Shown: positions 26,210 through 35,488 of the stretch, piece after piece
How the letters are laid out: each line of letters begins with the position of its first letter
How positions within the stretch are numbered: position 1 is the stretch's first letter
Assembly (NCBI RefSeq): GCF_030817075.1
Contig: NZ_JAUSYU010000001.1
Span: 2,666,001-2,730,000 of the forward strand
Length of the DNA stretch: 64,000 bases
Reading direction: 5' to 3'
From: Arthrobacter sp. V1I9
Lineage (GTDB): Bacteria; Actinomycetota; Actinomycetes; Actinomycetales; Micrococcaceae
The notes under the pieces: model-generated
The model's database searches: none
Seen by the model: only the letters and a program-made list of their open reading frames with translations
What the model was told of the DNA's origin: nothing
Translations under genes and position numbers: made by a program

Positions 26210-27910
26210 CTAGTGGAAGAAGTGGCGGGCCCCCGTGAAGTACATGGTCACGCCCGCCGCGTTGGCTGCTGCGATGACTTCTTCATCGCGCACCGAACCG
26301 CCGGGCTGGACCACGGCGCGGACGCCGGCGTCGACCAGGATCTGCAGGCCGTCAGCGAACGGGAAGAAGGCGTCAGAGGCAGCAACGGCGCCGCGGGCGC
26401 GCTGGGGTGCGCCGCTCGCGCCTGCTCCTGTCGTGCTGACGTTGGTGGCACCGCCCGCACCTTCGACGTCGGACTCCACCGTGACGCCCAAGGTGTTGGC
26501 GCGCTCCACGGCCAGCCGGCATGAATCAAGGCGGTTGACCTGGCCCATGCCGATGCCCACGGCAGCGCCGTCCTGGGCAAGCAGGATGGCGTTGGACTTG
26601 GCAGCACGGCAGGCAGTCCAGGCGAAAGCCAGGTCCGCGAGGGTCTTTTCGTCCGCGGCTTCACCGGCAGCAAGAGTCCAGTTGGCGGGGTTGTCGCCGT
26701 CGGCATCTACCTTGTCCGCGACCTGGACCAGGACGCCGCCGGATACCTGGCGGATCTCCGACGGGTAGCGGCCGTAACCTTCCGGCAGGGCGAGCAGGCG
26801 GATGTTCTTCTTCTTGGACAGGATCTCCACAGCCTCAGGTTCGAAGCCCGGGGCGATGACAACCTCGGTGAAGATGTCCTTGACGGTGTCTGCCATGCCG
26901 GCTGTCACCGGGCGGTTCGCAGCGATGACGCCGCCGAAGGCCGAGACGGGATCGCAGGCGTGGGCCTTGGAATGCGCGTCAGCGATGGGATCAGCGGCGT
27001 CCGCGGAACCGACGGCAACGCCGCAGGGGTTGGCGTGCTTGATGATGGCCACGGCGGGCTCGGCGAAATCGTAGGCGGCGCGGAGGGCGGCATCGGCGTC
27101 CACGAAGTTGTTGTAGCTCATGGCCTTGCCGTGCAGCTGGTCGGCCTGCGCGATGCCGGCCGGAGCTGCCTTATCCACATACAGGGCGGCCTGCTGGTGC
27201 GGGTTCTCGCCGTAGCGCAGGACCTCGGAGCGTTCCAGCGAGAGGCCGGCGTAGGCGGGCCAGTCGATGACGCCGTCGCCGTCTTCATCCAGGAACTGGC
27301 TCGCGGTCCAGGTGGCCACGGCGTTGTCGTAGGACGCAGTGTGGGCGAACGCCTTGGCGGCCAGCCGCCGTCGGGTGTTCAGGTCAAAGCCGCCCTCAGC
27401 GGCTGCAGTGACTACCTGCCCGTAGAAGGAGGGGTCCACCACGATGGCCACGGCGGCATGGTTCTTCGCGGCGGAGCGCACCATGGCGGGGCCGCCGATG
27501 TCGATCTGCTCGACGACGTCATCCTGGGCAGCGCCGGACTTGACGGTCTCCACGAACGGGTAGAGGTTCACCACCACCAGATCGAAAGGCTCGATCTCCA
27601 TGCTGACCAGTGTCTCCATGTGGGCCTCGACGCGGCGGTCAGCCAGGATTCCGCCGTGAACGCGCGGGTGCAGGGTCTTGACGCGGCCGTCCAGCATTTC
27701 CGGCGAGCCGGTGACTTCTTCGACCTCCTGGACCGGGATGCCCGCGGCGGCGATTTTCTTGGCAGTGGACCCGGTGGAAACCAGCTTCACGCCTGCTGCA
27801 TGCAGGCCCTGGGCGAGCTCCTCCAGACCGGTCTTGTCGTAAACCGAGATCAGGGCCCGGCGGATGGGAACACGGTCAATGGATACGCGCTCATGCTGCG
27901 TGAAGCTCAC
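26210..27910 (-). CDS. purH: Bifunctional AICAR transformylase / IMP cyclohydrolase
   Basis: PurH performs the last two steps of IMP synthesis, formylating AICAR with 10-formyl-THF and closing the ring. The 566 residues include the N-terminal MGS-like cyclohydrolase domain ([20 protein letters not shown], about residues 16-150) and the AICARFT domain with [10 protein letters not shown] and [11 protein letters not shown] Gly/Ala/Thr-rich insert of about 30 residues sits before SDAFFPF (about residues 470-505) and is absent from shorter family members I know of. purN lies upstream on the same strand but an opposite-strand MFS gene separates them. Confidence 0.95.
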   Translation of the reverse strand: MSFTQHERVSIDRVPIRRALISVYDKTGLEELAQGLHAAGVKLVSTGSTAKKIAAAGIPVQEVEEVTGSPEMLDGRVKTLHPRVHGGILADRRVEAHMETLVSMEIEPFDLVVVNLYPFVETVKSGAAQDDVVEQIDIGGPAMVRSAAKNHAAVAIVVDPSFYGQVVTAAAEGGFDLNTRRRLAAKAFAHTASYDNAVATWTASQFLDEDGDGVIDWPAYAGLSLERSEVLRYGENPHQQAALYVDKAAPAGIAQADQLHGKAMSYNNFVDADAALRAAYDFAEPAVAIIKHANPCGVAVGSADAADPIADAHSKAHACDPVSAFGGVIAANRPVTAGMADTVKDIFTEVVIAPGFEPEAVEILSKKKNIRLLALPEGYGRYPSEIRQVSGGVLVQVADKVDADGDNPANWTLAAGEAADEKTLADLAFAWTACRAAKSNAILLAQDGAAVGIGMGQVNRLDSCRLAVERANTLGVTVESDVEGAGGATNVSTTGAGASGAPQRARGAVAASDAFFPFADGLQILVDAGVRAVVQPGGSVRDEEVIAAANAAGVTMYFTGARHFFH

Positions 27911-28051
27911 AAATGTCTCCGTCTTATGTCGCGGAACAGTGCCGCGGTTGGTGGGGATACGGCCAGTTTATCGCGAAGTGCTCTTTGCCCCTTGTGCAAG
28001 CGGAAGTGTGAACGTCACCGGGCCCGGCTAGAGTTCTTTCAGGAGGCTGCG

Positions 28052-29404
28052 ATGAATACTTACACCACTGTGCCGAGCGGCGAGCAGGTGGTCCAGGAAC
28101 TGCCCTGGCGATGGAAAGTCCAGGGCAGGATCTTTTTGATCGGTGGCCTCGGCTTCATGTTCGACGCCTGGGACGTGACCCTGAACGGCATCCTCATTCC
28201 GCTGCTCTCCACGCACTGGGCCCTCACCCCCGGCGAGGTGGCCTGGGTTGGCACGTCGAACCTGATCGGCATGGCGCTTGGAGCTTTCGTCTGGGGCACC
28301 ATCGCGGACACCATCGGACGCAAAAAAGCGTTCACTGCCACGCTGCTGATCTTCTCCCTTTTCACCGTTTTCGGCGCCTTCTCCCCCGACTTCATCTGGT
28401 TCTGCATCTTCCGGTTTATGGCCGGGTTCGGTCTGGGCGGCTGCATCCCCGTGGACTACGCCCTGGTGGGTGAGTTCACTCCCCGCAAGCAGCGCGGCAA
28501 GGTGCTCACCGCCATGGACGGGTGGTGGCCGGTGGGTGCCGCCCTGGCCGGTTTTGTGTCAGCAGGGCTCGTGGCCCTGTACGGCGACTGGCGGCTGACC
28601 ATGCTGGTGATGGTGCTGCCGGCGCTCCTGGTGTTCTGGGTCCGCCGGAGCGTCCCGGAGTCCCCGCTGTTCCTGATCCGCAAGGGCCGGCGGGAAGAGG
28701 CGGCCAAGGTCATTGATGATCTGGTGGCGGCAACCGGCGCCGAAGCCCGTGTTTACAGCCTGCCCGACGCCAAGGAAGTGCCACGCCTTTCCGCCGGCAG
28801 CGCCTGGCACCAGCTGCGCCTGGTCTGGCAGTTCAACTGGAAGATCACTGCCGCGGCCTGGGCCCTGTTTTTCTCGATCCTGCTGGTCTACTACCTGTCC
28901 CTCACCTGGATGCCGCGGATCCTGATCGGCGCCGGCTTCGCCGAGTACAAGGCGTTTGTCACCACCGCGTCCATGGCCGCCGTGGGGCTCTTGGGGGTTG
29001 TTGTGGCGGCCCTGCTGGTGGAGCGGGTGGGCCGCAAATGGATCCTTGCCATCACCGGGCCGTTGTCTGCGCTGACCCTGGTGATCGTGGCGATCGTGGT
29101 GGACATCCCCACCGCGGCGGTGTTCTGGCTGCTGGTGTTCGGGTTCGTGGTGCAGGTGGCCATCCCGGTGCTTTACGCCTACGTCTCCGAGCTCTACCCC
29201 ACGGAGCTGCGCGGCACCGGGTTCGGGTGGGCATCCACGTTTTCCCGGCTGGGTGCAGGCTTCGGGCCGCTCATCTTCGCGAACTACTTCTGGCCCGAGC
29301 TGGGCCTGGCAACATCCTTCGCTTTGGCCGGCGGTTTGGTGCTGTTGGCCGTGCTGTGGATGGCGTTCTTCTCCCCCGAGACCAAGCAGCGCCGCCTCGA
29401 TTAG
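28052..29404 (+). CDS. MFS transporter, sugar/aromatic-acid type
   Basis: About 450 residues with 12 predicted membrane helices. The MFS loop 2-3 motif is IADTIGRKKAF; the loop 8-9 counterpart is VERVGRKW. It looks like the metabolite:H+ symporter group (FMFDAWDVTLNGILIPLL at TM1; GLGGCIPVDYALVGEF at TM4), which includes aromatic-acid and sialate carriers. The start at 28052 has CAGGAGG 7 nt upstream; the reading frame continues far upstream antisense to purH, which is not coding. It is inserted between purN and purH, which face the other way. Confidence 0.88.
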   Translation: MNTYTTVPSGEQVVQELPWRWKVQGRIFLIGGLGFMFDAWDVTLNGILIPLLSTHWALTPGEVAWVGTSNLIGMALGAFVWGTIADTIGRKKAFTATLLIFSLFTVFGAFSPDFIWFCIFRFMAGFGLGGCIPVDYALVGEFTPRKQRGKVLTAMDGWWPVGAALAGFVSAGLVALYGDWRLTMLVMVLPALLVFWVRRSVPESPLFLIRKGRREEAAKVIDDLVAATGAEARVYSLPDAKEVPRLSAGSAWHQLRLVWQFNWKITAAAWALFFSILLVYYLSLTWMPRILIGAGFAEYKAFVTTASMAAVGLLGVVVAALLVERVGRKWILAITGPLSALTLVIVAIVVDIPTAAVFWLLVFGFVVQVAIPVLYAYVSELYPTELRGTGFGWASTFSRLGAGFGPLIFANYFWPELGLATSFALAGGLVLLAVLWMAFFSPETKQRRLD

Positions 29405-29420
29405 GAGGCCAGCGACACGC

Positions 29421-29518
29421 TTATCTAATTTCGACGCGGACGTTCCCTGGCGCACACCGGATTTCAGGTGCGCCAGTGCGTTTGCGCCTCGAAAAGAAAT
29501 ATGCGCGTCGACGGCGCT
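29421..29518. repeat. Intergenic cruciform element between converging MFS and purN genes
   Basis: CTGGCGCAC (29447-29455) pairs perfectly with GTGCGCCAG (29468-29476). Outside it, TTTCGACGCG and CGCCTCGAAA are an imperfect second pair. The nested arrangement differs from a simple terminator, though it could end both transcripts. Confidence 0.65.
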
Positions 29519-29531
29519 GATGCGGCCTGGA

Positions 29532-30107
29532 TCAGGCGTGCTCGTGGGCGGCGGTCAGAGCCGCCAGGGTGGACACCAGCAGCCGGCGCTCCACCACCTT
29601 GATGCGCTCGTGCAGGGTCTCCTCGGTGTCCGACTCTTCGATGGCCAGGGCCTCCTGGGCGATGATGGGCCCGGTGTCCACACCGGCGTCGGCCCAGTGC
29701 ACAGTGCAACCGGTGACCTTCACGCCGTAGGCCATGGCGTCCCTCACCCCGTGGGCTCCCGGGAAGGCCGGGAGCAAAGCAGGATGGGTGTTGAGGTACT
29801 TGCCATCGAACGCGTTGATGAACTCCGGGCTCACGATCCGCATGAACCCCGAGGAGACCACCACATCCGGCTCGAACCGGGCCACGGCCTGGGTCAACGC
29901 AGCGTTCCAGTCAGCCCGGTCCGGGTAAGCCTTGAAGTCCACCACGAACGTCGGGATGCCGGCTGCCGCGGACCGTTCCACCCCGAAGGTTCCCGGCCGG
30001 TCGGCACCGACGGCGGCGATTTCGACGTCCAGTTCCCCCGCCTTAACCGCGTCGATAACTGCCTGGAGGTTGGACCCGGTTCCGGAAACGAGGACGACGA
30101 TACGCAT
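29532..30107 (-). CDS. purN: Phosphoribosylglycinamide formyltransferase
   Basis: PurN transfers the formyl group from 10-formyl-THF to GAR in purine synthesis. It is 191 residues, typical for the family. It has the phosphate-binding N-terminus VVLVSGTGSNLQA and the catalytic region NTHPALLPAFPGAHG followed by GCTVHWADAGVDTGPII, giving Asn, His and Asp. It is divergent from a small membrane protein gene. Purine operons in related bacteria usually have purN directly before purH. Confidence 0.95.
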   Translation of the reverse strand: MRIVVLVSGTGSNLQAVIDAVKAGELDVEIAAVGADRPGTFGVERSAAAGIPTFVVDFKAYPDRADWNAALTQAVARFEPDVVVSSGFMRIVSPEFINAFDGKYLNTHPALLPAFPGAHGVRDAMAYGVKVTGCTVHWADAGVDTGPIIAQEALAIEESDTEETLHERIKVVERRLLVSTLAALTAAHEHA

Positions 30108-30146
30108 GGCACTAGCTTATGGGCAGCCTCGCGTAGGCTGGAAAAC

Positions 30147-30578
30147 ATGAACACCACACCGGAACCGGCTGGGCGGCAGCACACAAAACAGCCGCTCAGC
30201 GAGGCAGCAAAGGCCTCGCTCACCAAGACCCACACCCTGTTCCGGATTTTCGTGGTGACCGTGCTGGGCGCCTTTTTTGTCTACCAGCTGGACGTCAGCT
30301 ACCTCTGGCTCACAGCACTCCTGACAGCCGCCAGCATCGCCCTCGGCGTGGTGCTGCTGGTCCGGGCGGCACGGCTGAAGGAGTCCCGCCTTGTCCTCAT
30401 CGGCACCATTTCGGGGCTGGTGGTGTCCGCGATCATGGTGCTGCTGATCCTGGTCACGTCCCTGTTCTTCGACGAAGTGCGCGAATACCAGGCCTGTGTT
30501 GGACGGGCGCTGACGGACCAGGCGCAGTCGGCGTGCCGCGTGCAGCTCGAAGGATCGCTGCCCTCGCAGCTCCCGTAG
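30147..30578 (+). CDS. Small membrane protein, four hydrophobic segments
   Basis: A 143-residue protein I cannot place in a named family. After a hydrophilic N-terminus come about three hydrophobic helices (FRIFVVTVLGAFFVYQL, LWLTALLTAASIALGVVLLV, LIGTISGLVVSAIMVLLILV), then a short extracytoplasmic tail with two cysteines (QACVGRAL, SACRVQL). No Shine-Dalgarno site is seen; a TAGGCT box 7 nt upstream suggests a leaderless mRNA. It lies between purN and a DUF6350 protein. Confidence 0.7.
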   Translation: MNTTPEPAGRQHTKQPLSEAAKASLTKTHTLFRIFVVTVLGAFFVYQLDVSYLWLTALLTAASIALGVVLLVRAARLKESRLVLIGTISGLVVSAIMVLLILVTSLFFDEVREYQACVGRALTDQAQSACRVQLEGSLPSQLP

Positions 30579-30627
30579 GGCCATAAATCTCCCCTAAGGG
30601 CAGCCCAAGAACGGCAGCGGCCGCAAA

Positions 30628-31941
30628 TTACCGGACCAGTTCGGCGTCCTCTTCCCTTGCTGCGTGCTCCCGTTCCAGCCAGGGTCCCGCCGCGTAGCCG
30701 ATGACGACGCCGGCACCCACTTCCGCCGCCAGCCAGACTCCCGTCCAGAAGGGGTCGGGTCCGATGTCCGTGAGGCGTCCGATTCCGGCCGAGCCGCGCG
30801 CCAGCCACGCCAGGCAGGCGGTCAGCAGCCCGGCAGCCAGTCCGCAGAGCACGCCAAGCACCAGGGTGGAGACTGTGGCCGTGAACCAACGGGCGCGGAT
30901 CTTGATGGCGAGCCATTCATCAAAGTGGTTTTCCCCTTCGCGGAGGAACCACCAGCCCGCCAGGACACCGGCCAGCACCGGAATGATCAAGGCAACGAAG
31001 GCGTACTCCAAGGAGCCGGACGGGATGGCGGCGAGTACCGGAACGGAAGGCAGCGGACCGACGGCGGTGCCCAAGGGGCCCACCTGGGATCCAACGCCCA
31101 TGGCGAACCCGGAGCCCGATGTCCACGCCAACGCAAAAACGACGAGGTTGGGCAGGAAGCCCAACTGCGCAATGGTGAGGGCCGCACCTCCCACCGCGCC
31201 GGCGTCGAGCGCTTCATAGACCGCAACCACCAGGTTCCAATGGATGAACACATCAACGGCCAGCAGCACCGCGGCCAGCGAGAGGGCCGAAAGCACGGCC
31301 ACACAACCGGCCTTCGCGGCCGAGGCAAGGTAGGACCCCGCCCACCGGGAGTGCTGGCTGGTCCGGGATATCCAGTCCACAGCGTCGACGCCGATCAGCC
31401 GGCTCCAGGAACCTGCCTCACGGCGCGCGCCGATCACCATGCCCAGGGCGTAGGGAAGAAGGGGGATAAACATCGCGTGCCAGGCATTGATGCCGACGTC
31501 GGGCGTGCGGCAGATAAAGCCTGTTGCCGCCCCGAAGGCCGCGTACACCAGCCACGACCCGAGGAGTGCCTGCCAGAGCTGGTCGCTATAGGAGGCCCGG
31601 GCCAGCCGCCGGCCGGCACGCCAGGCCAGCAGGAAGGGGATCAAGGTCAGGCCAAGCGGAATGAGTGTGAGCAACCGGGCCCCGGAAGCGGCGGCTGCAT
31701 TGGAACCTGCGGCAGTAAGTTCCAGGGGCACACCGTGGACCAGCAGCCAGGACTGCCCGGCAAGGCGCGCCAGGAAATCGACGGCGCCGTCCTGGAATCC
31801 GGCGGTAGCCCAGACTGCAAGAATCGGAGCAAGCACCACCAGTGCCGAGATGATGGCTGCCTGCGCCGTTTCGAGGGCACCCTGCAGCCACAGGGGCATG
31901 GGAAGGCCACGGTCTCCGGTCTGATCAGCGCGCAGTTTCAT
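30628..31941 (-). CDS. DUF6350 (PerM-like) integral membrane protein
   Basis: About 437 residues, almost wholly hydrophobic with roughly ten membrane helices (for example AQAAIISALVVLAPILAVWA). Composition, helix pattern and position next to purN match the actinobacterial DUF6350 family, whose mycobacterial member PerM supports cell division and persistence. The start at 31941 (MKLRADQTG) avoids an upstream extension overlapping the divergent DUF4383 promoter. Assignment is from layout and neighbourhood; residue-level motifs are weak. Confidence 0.75.
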   Translation of the reverse strand: MKLRADQTGDRGLPMPLWLQGALETAQAAIISALVVLAPILAVWATAGFQDGAVDFLARLAGQSWLLVHGVPLELTAAGSNAAAASGARLLTLIPLGLTLIPFLLAWRAGRRLARASYSDQLWQALLGSWLVYAAFGAATGFICRTPDVGINAWHAMFIPLLPYALGMVIGARREAGSWSRLIGVDAVDWISRTSQHSRWAGSYLASAAKAGCVAVLSALSLAAVLLAVDVFIHWNLVVAVYEALDAGAVGGAALTIAQLGFLPNLVVFALAWTSGSGFAMGVGSQVGPLGTAVGPLPSVPVLAAIPSGSLEYAFVALIIPVLAGVLAGWWFLREGENHFDEWLAIKIRARWFTATVSTLVLGVLCGLAAGLLTACLAWLARGSAGIGRLTDIGPDPFWTGVWLAAEVGAGVVIGYAAGPWLEREHAAREEDAELVR

Positions 31942-32096
31942 CGTTGTCCATGGTGTCACGGCGGCGCGGCCCGGCCCGTGACCGACAGGCACAACCCCGG
32001 AGGTCCCTGCACGTTCAATGGGGCCTTGTACCGGCGCTTTTCGTATTGGTCCGCCGTAAAATTTAACCGTCCACAATTAGTGGTTGGAGGCAAATA

Positions 32097-32558
32097 ATGA
32101 CTACCGCATCCCCTCATGCACATGGCGTTCACTTTGGACGGGCAGACGTCCAGAACGTGGGCATGGGCCTGGGAATTGTTCTGATGCTGGTGGGTGTCCT
32201 GGGCTTCATCCCCGGCATCACCACGCAGTACAGCGAGCTGATGTTCCTCGGACCGGCTTCGCATGCCATGTTCCTTGGGCTGTTCCAGGTTTCCATGCTG
32301 CTCAACATTGTGCAGCTGGCCATCGGCGCAACCGGCTGGGCTATGTCCCGCACAGAACATGGAGCACGGAACTTCCTTATGGGAGCTGGTGCGCTGTACA
32401 TCGTCCTGGCTATCTTCGGGCTCATTGTCCGAGTGGATTCGGCGGCCAATTTCCTGTCGCTGAACATGATGGACAACTGGACCCACCTGGTGCTGGGCAT
32501 CGGGATGATTGTTGCCGGCTGGCTGTTCTCGCGGAATAGGACGGCCGACAGGACATAG
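32097..32558 (+). CDS. DUF4383 domain membrane protein
   Basis: A 153-residue protein with four membrane helices and the DUF4383 pattern: QNVGMGLGIVLMLVGVLGFIPG, then LGLFQVSMLLNIVQLAIG, ALYIVLAIFGLIV and HLVLGIGMIVAGWLF. Function is unknown. A GGAGG site lies 7 nt before the ATG. A 9-bp hairpin (32637-32645 with 32664-32672) lies in the 283-bp space that follows; I see nothing coding there. Confidence 0.9.
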   Translation: MTTASPHAHGVHFGRADVQNVGMGLGIVLMLVGVLGFIPGITTQYSELMFLGPASHAMFLGLFQVSMLLNIVQLAIGATGWAMSRTEHGARNFLMGAGALYIVLAIFGLIVRVDSAANFLSLNMMDNWTHLVLGIGMIVAGWLFSRNRTADRT

Positions 32559-32741
32559 CCCGGAATCCGTAACCCGGGAAACAGGAGCCGCGAATGAGAG
32601 AAGAACCCTAAGTTCTGAAGATATTCGTCCTACTGGCTGGTGCAGTCGCCGCTTCCTGCGTGGCTGCACCAGCATCTCCGCGGCCAGCCCGCACCAGCAG
32701 CAGGCTGGCCCGGCAAGTTGGAAAGTTCCGCATGCACAACA

Positions 32742-32773
32742 ACGCCGGGAGCCCCCAAGTGGACTCCCGGCGT
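32742..32773 (-). terminator. Terminator of the PRC-barrel gene
   Basis: ACGCCGGGAG (32742-32751) pairs perfectly with CTCCCGGCGT (32764-32773). On the minus strand it is followed by TGTTGTG, a moderately U-rich end. Confidence 0.75.
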
Positions 32774-32841
32774 CGTTCTGTGTGCAGTTGCGTCGGTGCC
32801 GGTCCGTTCAGCGGCGCTTCAGCAGTTTGCTAAGACGGGGA

Positions 32842-33720
32842 TCAGAGCCGCCGCTCGCGGTCGACGCCGTCACCGTCAGCCTCGATGTGCTCCTTGCGGA
32901 CTTCCTCGTTGACCGTGACGTTCTCCTGGACAACGTCCTTGTCCATGCGGACGCGTTCTACCGGAACCGTTTCCTTCTCCACCACGGGGCGTTCCTCGTG
33001 CAGGATCACTTCGTGTTCCTCTTCGCTGATGTCCGGACCGTCCAGGGCCGCGCCGCGGTTGGCGTCCGTGATGGGCTCCCGCTCCAGGCGGACCTCTTCG
33101 CGCTGCACGGGAACGGTGGTGGTGACGTTTTCCGTGGTGACGTACTTCCGGAGCCGTGCACGGCCTGCGGCTTCACGCTCGGTGCCGACGCGGAGCTGCT
33201 CTTCCGAGCGAGTCATGGCGTCATCGGTGGTGGGACCGGACGTGTCGTGGCCCACCGTGTCGCGGTCTGAAGCGTAGCCGGCGGTGCCGGTGCCCGATGC
33301 GTAGCCGGCAGTGCCGGCGTTGGGAGTGCCGGCGTTCAGGTCAGCGTCGCCCTGCAGGTCCACTTGGCCGCGGGATTCATCGCGGGTGTCCGAGTAGGTC
33401 CGGGCACCGCGCTCGTAGTACGTGTACAGCCGGTCCTCTTCCTCAGGGGTGAGGTGGCCGTCGACGTCGACGCGCGGGGCATCCTTGACGTGGTCCTTGC
33501 TGTACGGAACCACGAGGTCCTCGCCTTGGGTGTGTGCACCTTCAACGGGGACAAAGGACTGGGAAGTGCCGAAAAGTCCCGTTTTGACGGTGACCCATGT
33601 GGGCTCACCCGTGTCATCGTCTGCGTAGAGCTGACCAATCGAGCCAATCTTCTCGCCATCGGAACCGACGACGTTGCCGCCCTTGTGGAGCAGGCTTTCA
33701 ATGTTTTCCCTGTTGAGCAT
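32842..33720 (-). CDS. PRC-barrel / DUF2382 domain stress-related protein
   Basis: A 292-residue cytosolic protein. The N-terminal PRC-barrel (about residues 1-75) has VVGSDGEKIGSIGQLYADD and TGLFGTSQSFVPVEGA. A variable Gly/Ala/Thr linker with small repeats (AGTAGYASG) leads to the acidic, basic-alternating DUF2382 domain (about residues 185-290: TTTVPVQREEVRLEREPI, PVVEKETVPVERVRM, NVTVNEEVRKEHIEADG). Such proteins are abundant under desiccation and general stress in actinobacteria. It is monocistronic with its own terminator. Biochemical role is unknown. Confidence 0.9.
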   Translation of the reverse strand: MLNRENIESLLHKGGNVVGSDGEKIGSIGQLYADDDTGEPTWVTVKTGLFGTSQSFVPVEGAHTQGEDLVVPYSKDHVKDAPRVDVDGHLTPEEEDRLYTYYERGARTYSDTRDESRGQVDLQGDADLNAGTPNAGTAGYASGTGTAGYASDRDTVGHDTSGPTTDDAMTRSEEQLRVGTEREAAGRARLRKYVTTENVTTTVPVQREEVRLEREPITDANRGAALDGPDISEEEHEVILHEERPVVEKETVPVERVRMDKDVVQENVTVNEEVRKEHIEADGDGVDRERRL

Positions 33721-33942
33721 GACGTCTCCTTGGATGTGTCGTTGCGCTGGGCATAGCTAGCTCTGGATGTTCCGGCACCGGTTGTCCCGGTGCCCGGCCT
33801 CCGCCCCCTCTGCTGAAGGCTGTGCGCTAGCTGCCCCCATACCGTAAGCATGCTTAGCATCAAAAGGAAAGTCTGCTTAGTAATTTTTTTCTGCGACCGG
33901 CCCCGAAACCGGCGTTGACCAGCGGTTTTGCGCCCAAAAAAA

Positions 33943-35403
33943 TCAGGGCTCTTTCAGGAGTGACACCTGGCGGTATTGGATGCCTAAAAGGGATGCGGCA
34001 GCCTTGATGTCGGCCGCGCGGTGTCCCAAGCACAGTGCCCAGTGATGTCCGGTTCCGGTCTGGCTCCACCGGTCTACCCACAGGCCGGGGTCACCTCCGA
34101 AGTCCACGCGTGAGGTGGTGTTCCCGATGGCCAGCAGCGGACCAGGAACCACTTCCCCTTCAGATGTAATGAAGACGTAACTGCCATCCGGGTCCTGGCC
34201 GACAGCGAAGGTGGTGACCGGCCCGGGCTGGACGTCGAATTCCACCGAGACTCCCCAGCCGCGCTTGCCGTGATAGACGCCGAGGCCGCGCAGGAGCGGA
34301 TCCTTGGAGGAGACGGCCAGGTGCGCGGGCCCGTCGTGCCCCATCTCCACGACGTTGTCGAGAAAGTTGAGGGCCTGGATTTCGGTAAAGGAACCGCCGG
34401 CGCCGATGGCGTGGGCTGCGAGCATGGCAATGGAGGTCCGCAGCTCGTACTCTCCTGCCATGGGGATGCCGCGTGCGGTAAGGATGGAGGAACCCAGTAT
34501 CATTCCGGCGCCCAACCGCTCGTGCTGTTCCCCTGCAAGTCCCCGGTGGTAGTAGGCCACCGAGTCCAGGTCGAAGTCCTCCACAAGCCGGTCCAGGCCC
34601 ACCGAGACCCTGGCACCCCAGGCGAAGTCGTCGTCGTTGACGGACTCATCGAGCACAAACAGCTCCCGTGCCAGGGCGAGCCGCTCGGACACCTCAGCGT
34701 CGGTCACCGCCTTGACGCGCTCACGCAGATCGTCGAACTCAAGCACTTCCACGTGCGATCCGAAGGTGGTGGAGACGGTGGTAAGGTCGGTGGCTACATC
34801 CAGCATGCCCGGATACAGGTGCCCCATCAGGCCGTGCCGCGCGTTCCGGAGCCTGGCGCGCACGCCCGCGGCGTGGACCCACTGGTTGATCCGTTCCCAG
34901 GCGGATTCCTGCTTCAAATGCCCGGAGACGGACCTGAAGTCGATCCCCGCGCGGCGGAAGACATTTGCTACTTCCGGCACCGGGCACTGGCCGCAGTAGG
35001 CGAGCCAGGCGCCGGTGTCGAAGTTCGCGTGATCCATGGCCTCCGTGGGCTGGAGATCGATCACCAGCACCGGGCTTCCGGAGCGCTGGGCCACGGGTAG
35101 AACCATGGAGGAGGTCAGGTAGGTGGCAAGGAAGATGACGATCAGGTCGCAGTCAGCCTGCCGAAGCTTCTCCCCCGCAACAACCGCCTGGGCAGCATCG
35201 GAAATGAATCCCGCATCAACAACCTCCGCGTCAAGCTCATTAAAGCGCGAGGCGACGTACCGCGCTGATTCCTCGAGCTGCGGCAGGAGATCGGGGAACT
35301 GGGGCCAGTAGGCACCCAGTCCTCCGGACACCAGCCCGATCCGGGTGGGCCGGCGCCGGTGGGGCTCCAACAGGGCGGCAGCGTTCCTCTTGGCGGGCGA
35401 CAT
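33943..35403 (-). CDS. L-fucose/L-arabinose isomerase-like protein
   Basis: About 486 residues of the FucI-like ketol-isomerase superfamily. The N-terminal domain has IGLVSGGLGAYWPQFPDLLPQ and LIVIFLATYLTSSMVLP; the C-terminal domain has GAGGSFTEIQALNF and GHHWALCLGHRAADI. The likely reaction is aldose-ketose isomerisation of the sugar brought in by the upstream rhamnose-type ABC system. The exact sugar (rhamnose, fucose or another deoxy- or pentose sugar) is not clear. Two ATGs compete: 35403 has GGAAGG 6 nt upstream, while 35409 abuts it directly, so I favour 35403. It is the last gene of the operon, 86 nt after the binding protein. Confidence 0.82.
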   Translation of the reverse strand: MSPAKRNAAALLEPHRRRPTRIGLVSGGLGAYWPQFPDLLPQLEESARYVASRFNELDAEVVDAGFISDAAQAVVAGEKLRQADCDLIVIFLATYLTSSMVLPVAQRSGSPVLVIDLQPTEAMDHANFDTGAWLAYCGQCPVPEVANVFRRAGIDFRSVSGHLKQESAWERINQWVHAAGVRARLRNARHGLMGHLYPGMLDVATDLTTVSTTFGSHVEVLEFDDLRERVKAVTDAEVSERLALARELFVLDESVNDDDFAWGARVSVGLDRLVEDFDLDSVAYYHRGLAGEQHERLGAGMILGSSILTARGIPMAGEYELRTSIAMLAAHAIGAGGSFTEIQALNFLDNVVEMGHDGPAHLAVSSKDPLLRGLGVYHGKRGWGVSVEFDVQPGPVTTFAVGQDPDGSYVFITSEGEVVPGPLLAIGNTTSRVDFGGDPGLWVDRWSQTGTGHHWALCLGHRAADIKAAASLLGIQYRQVSLLKEP

Positions 35404-35488
35404 GGACATCCTTCCTTTCCGCCGGCGTGATCCAGCGCAAGCACGGAGGGCCGGACGGACAGGGCCGCCCGGCCCGCGCCTTGCGGTG

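Noticed and set aside
26960..28051. Extension of the MFS frame antisense through purH
   Set aside because: The frame is open only because of codon bias; the MFS fold starts at 28052 with a strong ribosome-binding site.
32593..32841. Small gene after DUF4383
   Set aside because: An ATG with MREEP and a stop is followed only by hairpins; no frame of useful length or codon bias is seen.
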